A stretch of DNA of 26,100 nucleotides from an uncultured bacterium (GCA_905214155.1 CAJMLC010000007.1:1-26100), one strand, 5' to 3'; positions 1-6,172 are shown, counted from the first letter of the stretch. Notes: generated by a model not told the origin, from the letters alone. Numbers and translations are program-made.

Positions 1-16
1 GTCTCCTTCTTCCTCT

Positions 17-55
17 CCGAAAGGCAACCGCTTCGCTGGGTTGCCTTTCGGTTTT
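17..55 (+). terminator. Rho-independent terminator of an upstream gene
   Basis: A 13-bp perfect stem (CCGAAAGGCAACC at 17-29 with GGTTGCCTTTCGG at 39-51) is followed by TTTT. It would end a plus-strand transcript entering from the left of the window; that gene is not visible here. Confidence 0.85.
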
Positions 56-91
56 GTAGGGGCCGACGACGCTGTCGGCCCGAAAGCCTAC
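56..91. repeat. REP-like palindrome (GTAGGGGC type)
   Basis: Nested inverted repeats are visible: GTAGG (56-60) with CCTAC (87-91), and inside them GGGCCGAC (60-67) with GTCGGCCC (74-81). The GTAGGGGCSG edge recurs in reverse orientation near 13611-13620. Short palindromes of this look are commonly dispersed in gut Clostridia; copy number cannot be judged from one window. Confidence 0.5.
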
Positions 92-100
92 AATAGACGT

Positions 101-239
101 GTCATTGCGAACCGGTGCGCACACTGGTGTGGCAATCCCGTGGATTTTTATGGAGTCTTAGATGGAGCGTCGTTCTACATAACACTCCTATAAGATCTAC
201 GGGATTCTCACGCCAGTCTGAGGACTGGCTCAGAATGAC
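101..239. repeat. 139-bp imperfect palindromic element
   Basis: The left arm beginning GTCATTGCGA and containing GGCAATCCCGT is matched by the reverse complement of the right arm, which begins GTCATTCTGA and contains GAGAATCCCGT. By eye about 42 of the outermost 59 positions agree, so nearly the whole unit can fold back. It carries no ORF. It resembles non-autonomous inverted-repeat elements with GTCATTGCGA ends, but I cannot name a family. Confidence 0.6.
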
Positions 240-315
240 GCTTCTATTTTAGGGCCGCTGCGGCGGGATTTCGGCCACGAGCGAAAGTACGGTCAAACAT
301 CAGGAGGAACGCAGC

Positions 316-1332
316 ATGAAAAAACGCCGCATTTGCATCATCTACACGGGCGGGACGATCGGCATGATCCCGAGCGAGCGCGGCTATGTGCCGAGCAGCG
401 GCGCGTTCCGCCGGCTGCTGCGCGCGATCCCGGATCTCTACTGGGACGCGATGCCGGAGTGGGATGTCGTGGAGTTTGACCCGCTGCTTGATTCGTCCGA
501 CGTGGCTGTGCGCGAGTGGAACCAGATGGGCCGTGCGATCGCGGAGCGCTATGACGACTATGACGGCTTCGTCGTCCTCCACGGGACGGACACGATGGCC
601 TATTCGGCGTCTGCGTTGGCGTTCATGCTGGAAAATCTGGCGAAGCCCGTCATCTTCACCGGCGCGCAGATCCCGCTGGGGCAGATCCGCACCGACGGGC
701 GCGACAACATCATCAACTCCATGCTCATCGCGGCCTCGGGCCGGGTACATGAGGTGTGCATCTATTTCAACGGACTGCTGCTGCGCGGGTGCCGGAGCGT
801 GAAGCGCTCGTCCGATCAGTTTGAGGCGTTTGCGGCCCCGAATGACACGCCGCTGGCCTTCGCGGGTATTCAGATCCAGTACAAACGCAGCGCGCTGCGG
901 CCCGTGCCGGAGGGGGAGTTCCGCTTCCAGCCGCTCAGCGAGCTGCCGATCGGCGTGGTCAAGGTGTTTCCGGGCATCCAGTTCGCGCATTTTGCGTCGC
1001 TGATGACAGAGAAGCTGCGCGGCGTTGTGCTCGAGACGTTCGGCGCGGGGAACATCCCCGGCGCGGCGCAGAACGCGCTGCTGCCGATCATCGAACGCGC
1101 GTATCAGAACGGGACGATCATCGTGGTCTGTTCGCAGTGCTCGCAGGGGACGGTCAGTCTCGGGACCTACGCTTCCAGTGCGGCGCTGCATGAGGTCGGC
1201 GCGGTGAATGGCCGCGACATGACGACCGAGGCCGCGTTCGCAAAGCTCTATTATCTGCTCAGCCGCTCGGACGACACCGAGTGGGTCAAGAGCCAGCTTG
1301 GCCGCGATCTGCGCGGCGAGCTGACGGAATGA
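316..1332 (+). CDS. ansA: Type I L-asparaginase (cytoplasmic)
   Basis: This enzyme hydrolyses L-asparagine to aspartate and ammonia. The 338-residue length and the absence of a signal peptide fit the cytoplasmic type I enzyme rather than the secreted type II form. The nucleophile motif YTGGTIGM lies at residues 10-17 (Thr14), HGTDTMAY at 89-96 supplies Thr91 and Asp92, and Lys163 (SVKRSS) completes the catalytic set; this numbering coincides with E. coli AnsA. The ATG at 316 follows AGGAGGAAC (302-310). The stop overlaps the ribosome binding site of the methyltransferase gene 10 bp downstream, so the two are probably co-transcribed. No clear promoter was found between the palindrome and the start. 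Confidence in the family is high; glutaminase side activity is possible. Confidence 0.95.
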   Translation: MKKRRICIIYTGGTIGMIPSERGYVPSSGAFRRLLRAIPDLYWDAMPEWDVVEFDPLLDSSDVAVREWNQMGRAIAERYDDYDGFVVLHGTDTMAYSASALAFMLENLAKPVIFTGAQIPLGQIRTDGRDNIINSMLIAASGRVHEVCIYFNGLLLRGCRSVKRSSDQFEAFAAPNDTPLAFAGIQIQYKRSALRPVPEGEFRFQPLSELPIGVVKVFPGIQFAHFASLMTEKLRGVVLETFGAGNIPGAAQNALLPIIERAYQNGTIIVVCSQCSQGTVSLGTYASSAALHEVGAVNGRDMTTEAAFAKLYYLLSRSDDTEWVKSQLGRDLRGELTE

Positions 1333-1342
1333 GGAACGTAAC

Positions 1343-2164
1343 ATGCTCATTGAGATCAACGACATCGGCGCGCCGGAGCTGGATGTTTTCGCGCGCCTGA
1401 CCGAGGCGCAGCTCCGCAACCGGCTCGAGCCGGAGAAGGGCGTCTTCATTGCGGAAAGCCCGAAGGTCATCACGACCGCTGTGGAAAACGGCTACCGGCC
1501 GGTCTCGTTCCTGATGGAGCGGCGGCACGCGGCGGGGGATGCGGCGGAGCAGCTGTCCCGGTTCCCGGACGTTCCGGCCTACACGGCGGAGCGTGAGGTG
1601 CTTGCGCACATCACGGGCTATACGCTGACGCGCGGCGTGCTCTGCGCGATGCGCCGCCCGCAGCTGCCGGACGCGGAGGCGGTCTGCGCCGGGGCACGGC
1701 GCGTGGCCGTGCTGGAGGGCGTCGCGGATTCGACGAATGTCGGCGCGCTCTTCCGTTCGGCGGCGGCGCTCGGCGTGGACGCCATTCTGGCGACACCGAC
1801 CTGCTGCGATCCGTTCTGCCGCCGCGCGGTCCGCGTCAGCATGGGGACGGTGTTCCAGGTGCCGTGGACATACATCGGCGATGCGCCGGGCGATTGGCCG
1901 GAGCGGGGGATCGCGCGGCTGCGCGCGCTCGGCTTCCGCACGGCGGCAATGGCGCTGACGGACGATTCTGTCTCCATCGAGGATGAGGAACTCATGGCCG
2001 AGCCGAAGCTTGCCATCGTCCTCGGCACCGAGGGCGACGGCCTCGCGCATACAACGATCGCGGCCTGCGATTATACGGTGAAGATCCCGATGTCGCATAA
2101 GGTGGACTCGCTGAACGTGGCCGCCGCGGGTGCACTGGCGTTCTGGCAGCTCCGGGCGCGGTAA
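1343..2164 (+). CDS. SPOUT-class (TrmH/SpoU) RNA methyltransferase
   Basis: A predicted S-adenosylmethionine-dependent RNA 2'-O-methyltransferase of 273 residues. The N-terminal roughly 105 residues form a substrate-binding region of the SpoU_sub_bind type (EPEKGVFIAESPKV). The catalytic trefoil-knot domain follows, with the three SPOUT motifs: ADSTNVGALFRSAAALG, LGTEGDGL and IPMSHKVDSLNVAAAGALAF. The Asn and Arg of motif 1 and the Ser-Leu-Asn of motif 3 are the usual cofactor and catalytic positions. The ATG at 1343 has GAGGAAC upstream, overlapping the asparaginase stop codon, which suggests translational coupling. A strong terminator follows at 2181. Whether the substrate is 23S rRNA or tRNA cannot be told from the sequence. 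Confidence 0.92.
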   Translation: MLIEINDIGAPELDVFARLTEAQLRNRLEPEKGVFIAESPKVITTAVENGYRPVSFLMERRHAAGDAAEQLSRFPDVPAYTAEREVLAHITGYTLTRGVLCAMRRPQLPDAEAVCAGARRVAVLEGVADSTNVGALFRSAAALGVDAILATPTCCDPFCRRAVRVSMGTVFQVPWTYIGDAPGDWPERGIARLRALGFRTAAMALTDDSVSIEDEELMAEPKLAIVLGTEGDGLAHTTIAACDYTVKIPMSHKVDSLNVAAAGALAFWQLRAR

Positions 2165-2180
2165 ATTATGCAAAGATCAA

Positions 2181-2211
2181 TCGCGCGGTTTGGAAAAACC
2201 GTGCGATTTTT
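2181..2211 (+). terminator. Terminator of the ansA-methyltransferase operon
   Basis: Stem TCGCGCGGTTT (2181-2191) pairs with AAACCGTGCGA (2196-2206), with one G-T or C-T type irregularity, across a GGAA tetraloop, followed by TTTTT. It lies 17 bp after the methyltransferase stop. Confidence 0.88.
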
Positions 2212-2214
2212 CGC

Positions 2215-2242
2215 TTGCAAATTTCATGCGGCGTGCTATAAT
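2215..2242 (+). promoter_or_regulatory. Sigma-A promoter of the metal-binding protein gene
   Basis: The -35 box TTGCAA (2215-2220) and -10 box TATAAT (2237-2242) are separated by 16 bp. The start codon is 50 bp downstream. The -35 box immediately follows the preceding terminator. Confidence 0.75.
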
Positions 2243-2291
2243 GTGGGCAGAGAGGAGTTTAACTACTCTAACTTGAAGGAGACGGTATCCC

Positions 2292-2546
2292 ATGACAGAA
2301 ACCAAACTGAAGATCGACGGCATGATGTGCGGCATGTGTGAAAGCCACATCAACGACGCCATCCGCCGTGCGTTCAACGTCAAAAAAGTGACCTCGTCGC
2401 ACAGCAAGGGCGAGACGGTCGTGCTCTCGGAGGAGCCGCTGGATGAGGAAAAGCTCCGCGCGGCGATCAAGGAGACGGGCTATGACCTCGTGTCCATCAG
2501 TGCCGCGCCCTATGAAAAGCGCGGGCTGTTTGGCCGCAAAAAATAA
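2292..2546 (+). CDS. Small heavy-metal-associated (HMA/CopZ-like) domain protein
   Basis: An 84-residue single-domain protein with a predicted ferredoxin-like HMA fold. The metal-binding motif GMMCGMCESHI (residues 10-20) gives the CxxC pair Cys13 and Cys16, and a second fold landmark, ETGYDLVSI, lies near the C-terminus. Proteins of this kind bind Cu(I) or related soft metals and pass them to P-type ATPases, but no such ATPase is nearby, so the partner is unknown. The last residues (KRGLFGRKK) are basic and extend past the fold. The start has AAGGAG about 10 bp upstream. The stop codon is one base before a 161-bp palindromic repeat, which may set the transcript end. Confidence 0.88.
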   Translation: MTETKLKIDGMMCGMCESHINDAIRRAFNVKKVTSSHSKGETVVLSEEPLDEEKLRAAIKETGYDLVSISAAPYEKRGLFGRKK

Positions 2547-2547
2547 A

Positions 2548-2708
2548 GGCAACACCGCACAATTGCGTCAGCGCGCTTTGCCGGCCCTTTTCCGCCAGCT
2601 CTGTGGTTTGAAAAGTTTGAAATACATACAGTATTCCTGCGCTTTCCAAACCTTGATCTGACGAAAAAATTCTCGCCAAATCTGCTTGCCGAATTGCGCG
2701 GTGCTGCC
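2548..2708. repeat. 161-bp long-hairpin repeat, copy A
   Basis: The ends are inverted repeats (GGCAACACCGCACAATT at the left, AATTGCGCGGTGCTGCC at the right) and pairing continues inward to GGTTTGAAAAG / CTTTCCAAACC around a central loop containing GAAATACATACAGTATTC. It starts one base after the stop of the metal-binding gene. It is closely related to copy C at 23022-23182, is exactly the same length, and is more distantly related to copy B at 20298-20458. No ORF is supported inside it. Confidence 0.85.
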
Positions 2709-2721
2709 TAAGAAAAATATC

Positions 2722-2749
2722 AAAAGGCTGCCAGAAATGGCAGCCTTTT
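2722..2749. terminator. Bidirectional terminator
   Basis: Stem AAAAGGCTGCC (2722-2732) pairs perfectly with GGCAGCCTTTT (2739-2749). On the minus strand it follows the HD-domain gene by 6 bp and has a T-rich tail (GATATTTTTC); on the plus strand the tail is TTTTGTG, so it could also stop readthrough from the repeat. Confidence 0.85.
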
Positions 2750-2755
2750 GTGCGC

Positions 2756-3331
2756 TTATTCTAATGCGGCGGCCTTTGCGGTGACGTCGGCCTCGGTGGC
2801 CTGCATCGCGGCGAGCGTCCGTCCGATCAGCGTGTCCAGTTCCCAGCCGAGCTGCTCCGCGCCGCGCGTGATGACGTCGCGGCTGCATCCGGCAGCAAAC
2901 TTCTTGTCCTTGAACTTCTTTTTGACGCTCTTGAGCTCCATGTCCGTTGTGCTCTTGCTCGGGCGCATCAGCGCTGCCGCCCAGATCAGACCCGTCAGCT
3001 CGTCCGCCGCGAAGAGTACCTTCTCCATCTCATGCTCCGGCGCGATGTCGCAGCAGATGCCGTAGCCGTGGCTGGCGACGGCGTGGATCGTCCGCTCGTC
3101 GACGCCCGCCTCGCGCATCAGCTCCTGACATTTCTGGCAGTGCTGTTCCGGCCACTGCTCAAAATCCAGGTCGTGCAGCAGACCGACCGTGGCCCAGAAA
3201 TTGGCCTCGTCGCCGTAGCCGAGCTCGTTCGCATACCAGCGCATCACGGCCTCGACCGTCAGCGCGTGCTGAAGATGAAAATGATCCTTGTTGTATTTCG
3301 TCAAAAGCGCCCATGCTTCATTTCGTTCCAT
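2756..3331 (-). CDS. HD-domain metal-dependent phosphohydrolase family protein
   Basis: A cytoplasmic 191-residue protein. The HD-domain signature residues are His22 (LQHALTVE), the His53-Asp54 doublet (LLHDLDFE), His88 (ASHGYG) and Asp110 (FAADELTG), which together form the metal site of HD hydrolases. A basic segment (residues 131-144, rich in Lys) and a helical C-terminus follow. The family hydrolyses phosphomonoesters or phosphodiesters of nucleotides, but the substrate is not predictable. The start at 3331 has AGGTAGG upstream. It lies 58 bp downstream of greA on the same strand with no obvious terminator between, so it may be co-transcribed with greA. Confidence 0.85.
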   Translation of the reverse strand: MERNEAWALLTKYNKDHFHLQHALTVEAVMRWYANELGYGDEANFWATVGLLHDLDFEQWPEQHCQKCQELMREAGVDERTIHAVASHGYGICCDIAPEHEMEKVLFAADELTGLIWAAALMRPSKSTTDMELKSVKKKFKDKKFAAGCSRDVITRGAEQLGWELDTLIGRTLAAMQATEADVTAKAAALE

Positions 3332-3389
3332 ATCCAGTTACCTACCTTTTAAGTATGTTGCTGCCGTTTTACCACAGAATCCATCGTTG

Positions 3390-3893
3390 TCAATAGCTGC
3401 TGATCGGCAAGGAGGCGTCATCCTGCCCTTTTTCGACGGCGCGGATGACGATGTCATAGCTGTAATTCTCGTTGACCTGCACGGTCACGCGGTCGCCGAC
3501 TTTATGGCCGAGCACGGCCTTGCCAACCGGGGATTCCTTGCTGATCAGGCCCTTGAGGGCATTCTGCCGGAGCGTCGTGACCAGCTCGATGGTCTGCTCC
3601 TCATCGTCCTCCTCGATGTAGATCGTCACCTTGTCGAACAGGCCGATCTCGTCCGCGTTCGAGCGGACGTCGATGACCTTCGCCGTTTTGATCATGCGCT
3701 CGAGATAGCGGATGCGGCTGTCGTTGCGGTTTTTCTCGCGTTTGGCCGATTTATATTCGAAATTCTCGCTCAGATCGCCGAATTCCCGCGCGGTTTTTAC
3801 GTCCTCGATCAGCTTCGGACGCAGCTCGATGCGCCGGTATTCCAGCTCTTCCTGCATCTTCCGGATGTCGACCGCCGTCAGTTCGTCGTTCAT
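3390..3893 (-). CDS. greA: Transcript cleavage/elongation factor GreA family
   Basis: GreA enters the secondary channel of RNA polymerase and stimulates cleavage of backtracked transcripts. This 167-residue protein has the expected layout: an N-terminal coiled coil (about residues 5-78) and a C-terminal FKBP-like domain (about 85-160). The coiled-coil tip motif FGDLSENFEY (38-47) contains the acidic residues Asp40 and Glu43 that hold the catalytic magnesium. The C-terminal half includes SPVGKAVLGHKVGD, typical of the family. The start has GGAAAGGAAG upstream and a near-consensus promoter at 3923-3951. The length is slightly above the usual 157-160 residues because of a short tail. It could be one of several Gre paralogues in the genome. 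Confidence 0.93.
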   Translation of the reverse strand: MNDELTAVDIRKMQEELEYRRIELRPKLIEDVKTAREFGDLSENFEYKSAKREKNRNDSRIRYLERMIKTAKVIDVRSNADEIGLFDKVTIYIEEDDEEQTIELVTTLRQNALKGLISKESPVGKAVLGHKVGDRVTVQVNENYSYDIVIRAVEKGQDDASLPISSY

Positions 3894-3922
3894 AAGAACG
3901 CTTCCTTTCCTGATTTTCCATC

Positions 3923-3951
3923 ATTATAGCGCAGCAAGATGAAATTGTAAA
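3923..3951 (-). promoter_or_regulatory. Sigma-A promoter of greA
   Basis: Read on the minus strand: -35 TTTACA (3951-3946), 17-bp spacer, -10 TATAAT (3928-3923), 30 bp before the start codon. It is back to back with the antisense-RNA promoter; the two -35 boxes are 24 bp apart. Confidence 0.85.
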
Positions 3952-3975
3952 ACAAATTTTGCAGAGAAAATGTGT

Positions 3976-4004
3976 TTGACATTTCGGATCCAAACGGGTA
4001 TACT
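3976..4004 (+). promoter_or_regulatory. Strong sigma-A promoter of the antisense (antitoxin) RNA
   Basis: Consensus -35 TTGACA (3976-3981), 17-bp spacer, -10 TATACT (3999-4004). It fires into a stretch with no plus-strand ORF that ends in a terminator about 90 bp later. Confidence 0.9.
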
Positions 4005-4010
4005 GGAAAT

Positions 4011-4101
4011 AGAACAAGGGTGCTGCCGGCAAACGGTTAGCCCCCTCGGTGATTACAAGAAGTAACCGCTGGTTTGGTAGGCCGGGCGGTTACTTCTTTT
4101 T
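4011..4101 (+). ncRNA. Predicted antisense antitoxin RNA (about 90 nt)
   Basis: It starts about 7 nt after the -10 box at 3999-4004 and ends at the terminator at 4057-4101. The transcript contains no credible ORF. It is complementary to the 3' part of the toxin mRNA on the opposite strand, covering the last four codons and the 3' untranslated region. This convergent, tail-to-tail overlap is the arrangement of type I systems such as TxpA/RatA and BsrG/SR4. Its 5' leader (GGTGCTGCCG, then GCAAACGGTTAGCCCCCT) resembles the 5' leader of the toxin mRNA. The ends are inferred from promoter and terminator only. Confidence 0.8.
4057..4101 (+). terminator. Terminator of the antisense RNA, overlapping the toxin 3' end
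   Basis: A 13-bp perfect stem, AAGAAGTAACCGC (4057-4069) with GCGGTTACTTCTT (4086-4098), is followed by TTTAT. The right arm also encodes the toxin's last codons and stop on the other strand. In the minus direction the stem may also end the toxin mRNA, although the tail (TTGTAATC) is weak. Confidence 0.88.
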
Positions 4102-4173
4102 ATAAGCCTGAACGAACAGGCTACAAATGCCGATGATTACAAGGCAAAGTTGCAGAACTTCGGATGTACTCAT
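4090..4173 (-). CDS. 27-residue holin-like type I toxin peptide
   Basis: This short gene encodes a peptide beginning MSTSEVLQL and ending QAYKKK. It has an N-terminal polar cap with the S-T-x-E-x-L pattern, a single hydrophobic membrane segment (about residues 7-22, LQLCLVIIGICSLFVQ) and a Lys-rich C-terminus. This is the architecture of the Firmicutes putative holin-like toxin family (Hol_Tox), membrane peptides whose overproduction damages the membrane. An unusually strong ribosome binding site (AAGGGGGG) precedes the ATG by 6 bp and is probably masked in the mRNA by an upstream CCCCC. Promoter at 4267-4295; 5' leader about 87 nt. A convergent antisense RNA overlaps the 3' end. Family assignment is by pattern only. 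Confidence 0.85.
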   Translation of the reverse strand: MSTSEVLQLCLVIIGICSLFVQAYKKK

Positions 4174-4179
4174 TTGCAG

Positions 4180-4203
4180 CCCCCCTTTCTTGAAATCAGG
4201 GGG
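4180..4203 (-). promoter_or_regulatory. Toxin ribosome binding site sequestered in a hairpin
   Basis: In the toxin mRNA, CCCCC (4203-4199) can pair with the GGGGGG of the Shine-Dalgarno sequence (4185-4180), closing a 13-nt loop. A further stem CCCCTG / CAGGGG lies just upstream (about 4212-4230). Type I toxin mRNAs commonly hide their ribosome binding site in this way; pairing here is inferred from sequence. Confidence 0.65.
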
Positions 4204-4266
4204 TCAGAAGCGCCCCTGACAACGCAGGGGACTAACCGCTTGCCGTTTTTCGGTAGCACCGCTGTT

Positions 4267-4295
4267 ATTATAAGCCATTTTCTTGCGCTCTGCAA
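4267..4295 (-). promoter_or_regulatory. Sigma-A promoter of the toxin mRNA
   Basis: Read on the minus strand: -35 TTGCAG (4295-4290), 17-bp spacer, -10 TATAAT (4272-4267). The predicted start near 4260 gives an 87-nt leader. The promoter lies directly upstream of trmO and faces away from it. Confidence 0.82.
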
Positions 4296-4313
4296 GGCAT
4301 AAGGAGACAAAAT

Positions 4314-4985
4314 ATGCAGCCGATCGCCCATATTCATACCGATTTCCCAACAAAATTCGGCGTTCCGCGGCAGTCCGGCCTGGTCGACCGGCTGACGTCG
4401 GCGATCGTCTTCGAGCCGGAATTCCGCAACCCGGACTATCTGCGCGGCATCGAGGGCTGGAGTCATCTGTGGCTCATCTGGCAGTTTCACCGCGTCGCGC
4501 CGGACGACTATTCGCCGACGGTTCTGCCGCCGAAGCTCGGCGGCAAGACGCGCGTCGGCGTGTTCGCGACGCGCTCGCCGTTCCGGCCAAACCACATGGG
4601 CCTGAGCGTGGTGCGCCTTGCCTCCGTCGATTGGACGGCGAAGGGCGGCCCGGTGCTCTATGTGACGGGTGCGGACATGGTCGACGGAACGCCCATTTTT
4701 GACATCAAGCCCTACGTCCCGTATGCCGACAGCGTGCCGGACGCGGTCGATGCCTTCGCCGAAACGCGGCAGGCCGAACCGCTGGCGGTCATCTTCCCGG
4801 AACCGTGGCGCGGGATGATCACGCCGGAGAAGCTGGATGGACTGACGCAGACGCTCTCACTCAATCCGCGCCCCAGCTATCAGCACGACCCCACACGGCG
4901 CTATGGATTCAACTTTGACGGGCTCGACGTGCGCTTCACGATCGACGGAGACACGCTGACGGTCGTTGAGGTGGTGAAGCTCTGA
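4314..4985 (+). CDS. trmO: tRNA (N6-threonylcarbamoyladenosine-37-N6)-methyltransferase TrmO
   Basis: TrmO methylates t6A at position 37 of certain ANN-decoding tRNAs, using S-adenosylmethionine. The 223-residue protein begins with the N-terminal beta-barrel domain (formerly UPF0066/TsaA; residues 1-150). Diagnostic motifs are GVPRQSGLVD (16-25), LRGIEGWSHLWLIWQFH (43-59) and the cofactor-site stretch ATRSPFRPNHMGLS (85-98). The C-terminal part (about 165-223) contains the LNPRPSYQHDP motif, which is usual for the family. The ATG at 4314 has AAGGAG 8 bp upstream. It is a single gene between the toxin promoter and a convergent membrane-protein gene. Its own promoter is not clear and may overlap that of the toxin. 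Confidence 0.93.
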   Translation: MQPIAHIHTDFPTKFGVPRQSGLVDRLTSAIVFEPEFRNPDYLRGIEGWSHLWLIWQFHRVAPDDYSPTVLPPKLGGKTRVGVFATRSPFRPNHMGLSVVRLASVDWTAKGGPVLYVTGADMVDGTPIFDIKPYVPYADSVPDAVDAFAETRQAEPLAVIFPEPWRGMITPEKLDGLTQTLSLNPRPSYQHDPTRRYGFNFDGLDVRFTIDGDTLTVVEVVKL

Positions 4986-5019
4986 AAGGGTCGGCGCTGC
5001 GGCGCGGAATGCCGGGCGC

Positions 5020-5454
5020 TCAGCGGCTTTTTCGGAATTTCAAAAGACTGTAGACAGCTCCGGCCAGGGCCGAGACCAGGATCAGGACGGCCAAGGCGCC
5101 TTTTCCGTTCCGCGAAAACAGCTGCAATGCAAGACCCGCCGCACCCCACGCAAGGGCCAGGAGCAGCAAAAAGATCCCCTCGGCGAGCCGGGCAGCTTTT
5201 GGGCTATGGGCGCAGATGCCAATCAGGAAATGTCCCGAAAAGCAGGCGGCCAGCAGACCGTTCAACGCGCATTGCGATCTTTTCTGGGCCGCATAGTCTG
5301 CCCATGCGGAGCCTGTGAGGATCCCGGCAGCGGAAAGATCGTGATATTCCTGAAGGTTCATCCAGAGGCAGAGGAGCTGCAGGATGGCCGCGGCCAGGAT
5401 GAGCCATTGATACCACGGGCGCTTCCAGTAGGTAAAACCATTGCTGTGCTCCAT
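5020..5454 (-). CDS. Small integral membrane protein of unknown function
   Basis: A 144-residue protein with four hydrophobic segments at about residues 15-33, 64-84, 90-110 and 116-137, and a basic C-terminus (LLKFRKSR). I recognise no family. The ATG at 5454 was chosen because AAAGGAG lies 8 bp upstream; a longer frame from 5484 would put that ribosome binding site inside the coding region. The N-terminus (MEHSNGFTYWKRPWYQW) is aromatic and basic, as expected for a cytoplasmic end next to a first membrane segment. It is convergent with trmO, and the coding ends are separated by about 34 bp without a clear terminator. Confidence 0.7.
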   Translation of the reverse strand: MEHSNGFTYWKRPWYQWLILAAAILQLLCLWMNLQEYHDLSAAGILTGSAWADYAAQKRSQCALNGLLAACFSGHFLIGICAHSPKAARLAEGIFLLLLALAWGAAGLALQLFSRNGKGALAVLILVSALAGAVYSLLKFRKSR

Positions 5455-5535
5455 GGGCGCTGCTCCTTTCTCGCTGCATTGCAAAGTACGATCTGAGGAA
5501 TTCTGCTGATTTCCTCCATTCTATCACAAAATCAC

Positions 5536-5571
5536 AAAAACAGCCACAGCGGCGTTTGCCGCTGTGGCTGT
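5536..5571 (-). terminator. Terminator of the VOC gene
   Basis: A 14-bp perfect stem, ACAGCCACAGCGGC (5540-5553) with GCCGCTGTGGCTGT (5558-5571), has a GTTT loop; in the minus direction it is followed by TTTTT (5540-5536). It lies 11 bp after the VOC stop codon. Confidence 0.92.
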
Positions 5572-5582
5572 TGGCGTTTGGC

Positions 5583-5975
5583 TCAGAGGATCTGGTTGAA
5601 CTCGACGGTCTCGCCGTTCGGGCCGGAGATGCGGAAGAAGCGGACGCCGCGTTCGAAGAACGGCAGCTGCTGGATCTCCGCGTCGAGGCTCTGATAGGTC
5701 TCGCTGGCGTTGATCCAGGTGAAGACGGACTCGATGTCGGTGACGTTGAGGGCAATGTGGTCGACGGCGCCGTTTGCCCGCGCGAGCGGAGCGCCCGTAT
5801 AGGTTTCGATGACGCAGGTGCCCTTCTGCAGGAAGGCGACATTGCCGGCGCTGCCGGGCGCGGCGCGCCACGTCAGCTGGAAGCCGAGGCCCTCGTAAAA
5901 GCGGATGGTCTCATCCAGGTCGGCACAGGGGATGCCGATGTGCTGAATACCGGTGATCATTGATTCGATTGCCAT
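5583..5975 (-). CDS. VOC (glyoxalase/dioxygenase superfamily) protein
   Basis: A 130-residue cytoplasmic metalloprotein made of two beta-alpha-beta-beta-beta modules (about 8-60 and 70-128). Candidate metal ligands fall at the standard places: His12 (IQHIGIP), Glu57 (CVIETYT), His73 (VDHIALN) and Glu125 (ETVEFNQ). The family includes glyoxalase I, methylmalonyl-CoA epimerase and sugar-related isomerases; the substrate cannot be read from sequence. The start has GAAGGAG upstream and a promoter at 6019-6048. It is divergent from the gntR repressor gene but lacks the repressor's operator near its own promoter, so joint control is not supported. Confidence 0.85.
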   Translation of the reverse strand: MAIESMITGIQHIGIPCADLDETIRFYEGLGFQLTWRAAPGSAGNVAFLQKGTCVIETYTGAPLARANGAVDHIALNVTDIESVFTWINASETYQSLDAEIQQLPFFERGVRFFRISGPNGETVEFNQIL

Positions 5976-6018
5976 GATGATCTCTCCTTCAGGTCATTTT
6001 GCAGTTCTATGCAGTTTC

Positions 6019-6048
6019 ATGATAAAACAGCTGCATACAGATTGTCAA
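6019..6048 (-). promoter_or_regulatory. Promoter of the VOC gene
   Basis: On the minus strand: -35 TTGACA (6048-6043), 18-bp spacer, -10 TATCAT (6024-6019). The leader contains a direct repeat (GCAGTTctatGCAGTTtcat, plus-strand reading) of unknown meaning. Confidence 0.75.
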
Positions 6049-6118
6049 TGACCTGAGACGAAAAAAGCCTTCCGAAAGGAAATGTTTTGTCGAAAATGAT
6101 GAAAAAACGGAAATAGAC

Positions 6119-6147
6119 TTGAAAAAAACCTATGAATCATGTAATAT
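6119..6147 (+). promoter_or_regulatory. Promoter of the gntR repressor gene
   Basis: -35 TTGAAA (6119-6124), 17-bp spacer, -10 TAATAT (6142-6147). The operator begins 13 bp after the -10 box. Confidence 0.75.
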
Positions 6148-6160
6148 GAACTAAGTACAA

Positions 6161-6172
6161 ATGTTATGACAT
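6161..6172. promoter_or_regulatory. GntR operator, site 1 (autoregulatory)
   Basis: ATGTTATGACAT, an 11-of-12 palindrome (apart from the central mismatch), is identical to the reverse complement of the site at 21838-21849. It covers about +7 to +18 of the predicted gntR transcript, a position for repression by the gene's own product. Confidence 0.78.

Noticed and set aside
2548..2708. The 161-bp repeat as a CRISPR unit or a tRNA-like gene
   Set aside because: The copies are dispersed and palindromic over their full length, with no regular spacers and no cloverleaf or T-loop features.
4240..4268. TTGCCG-17-TGTTAT as a trmO promoter
   Set aside because: The -10 match is weak and lies over the opposite-strand toxin promoter; I cannot support it as a separate feature.
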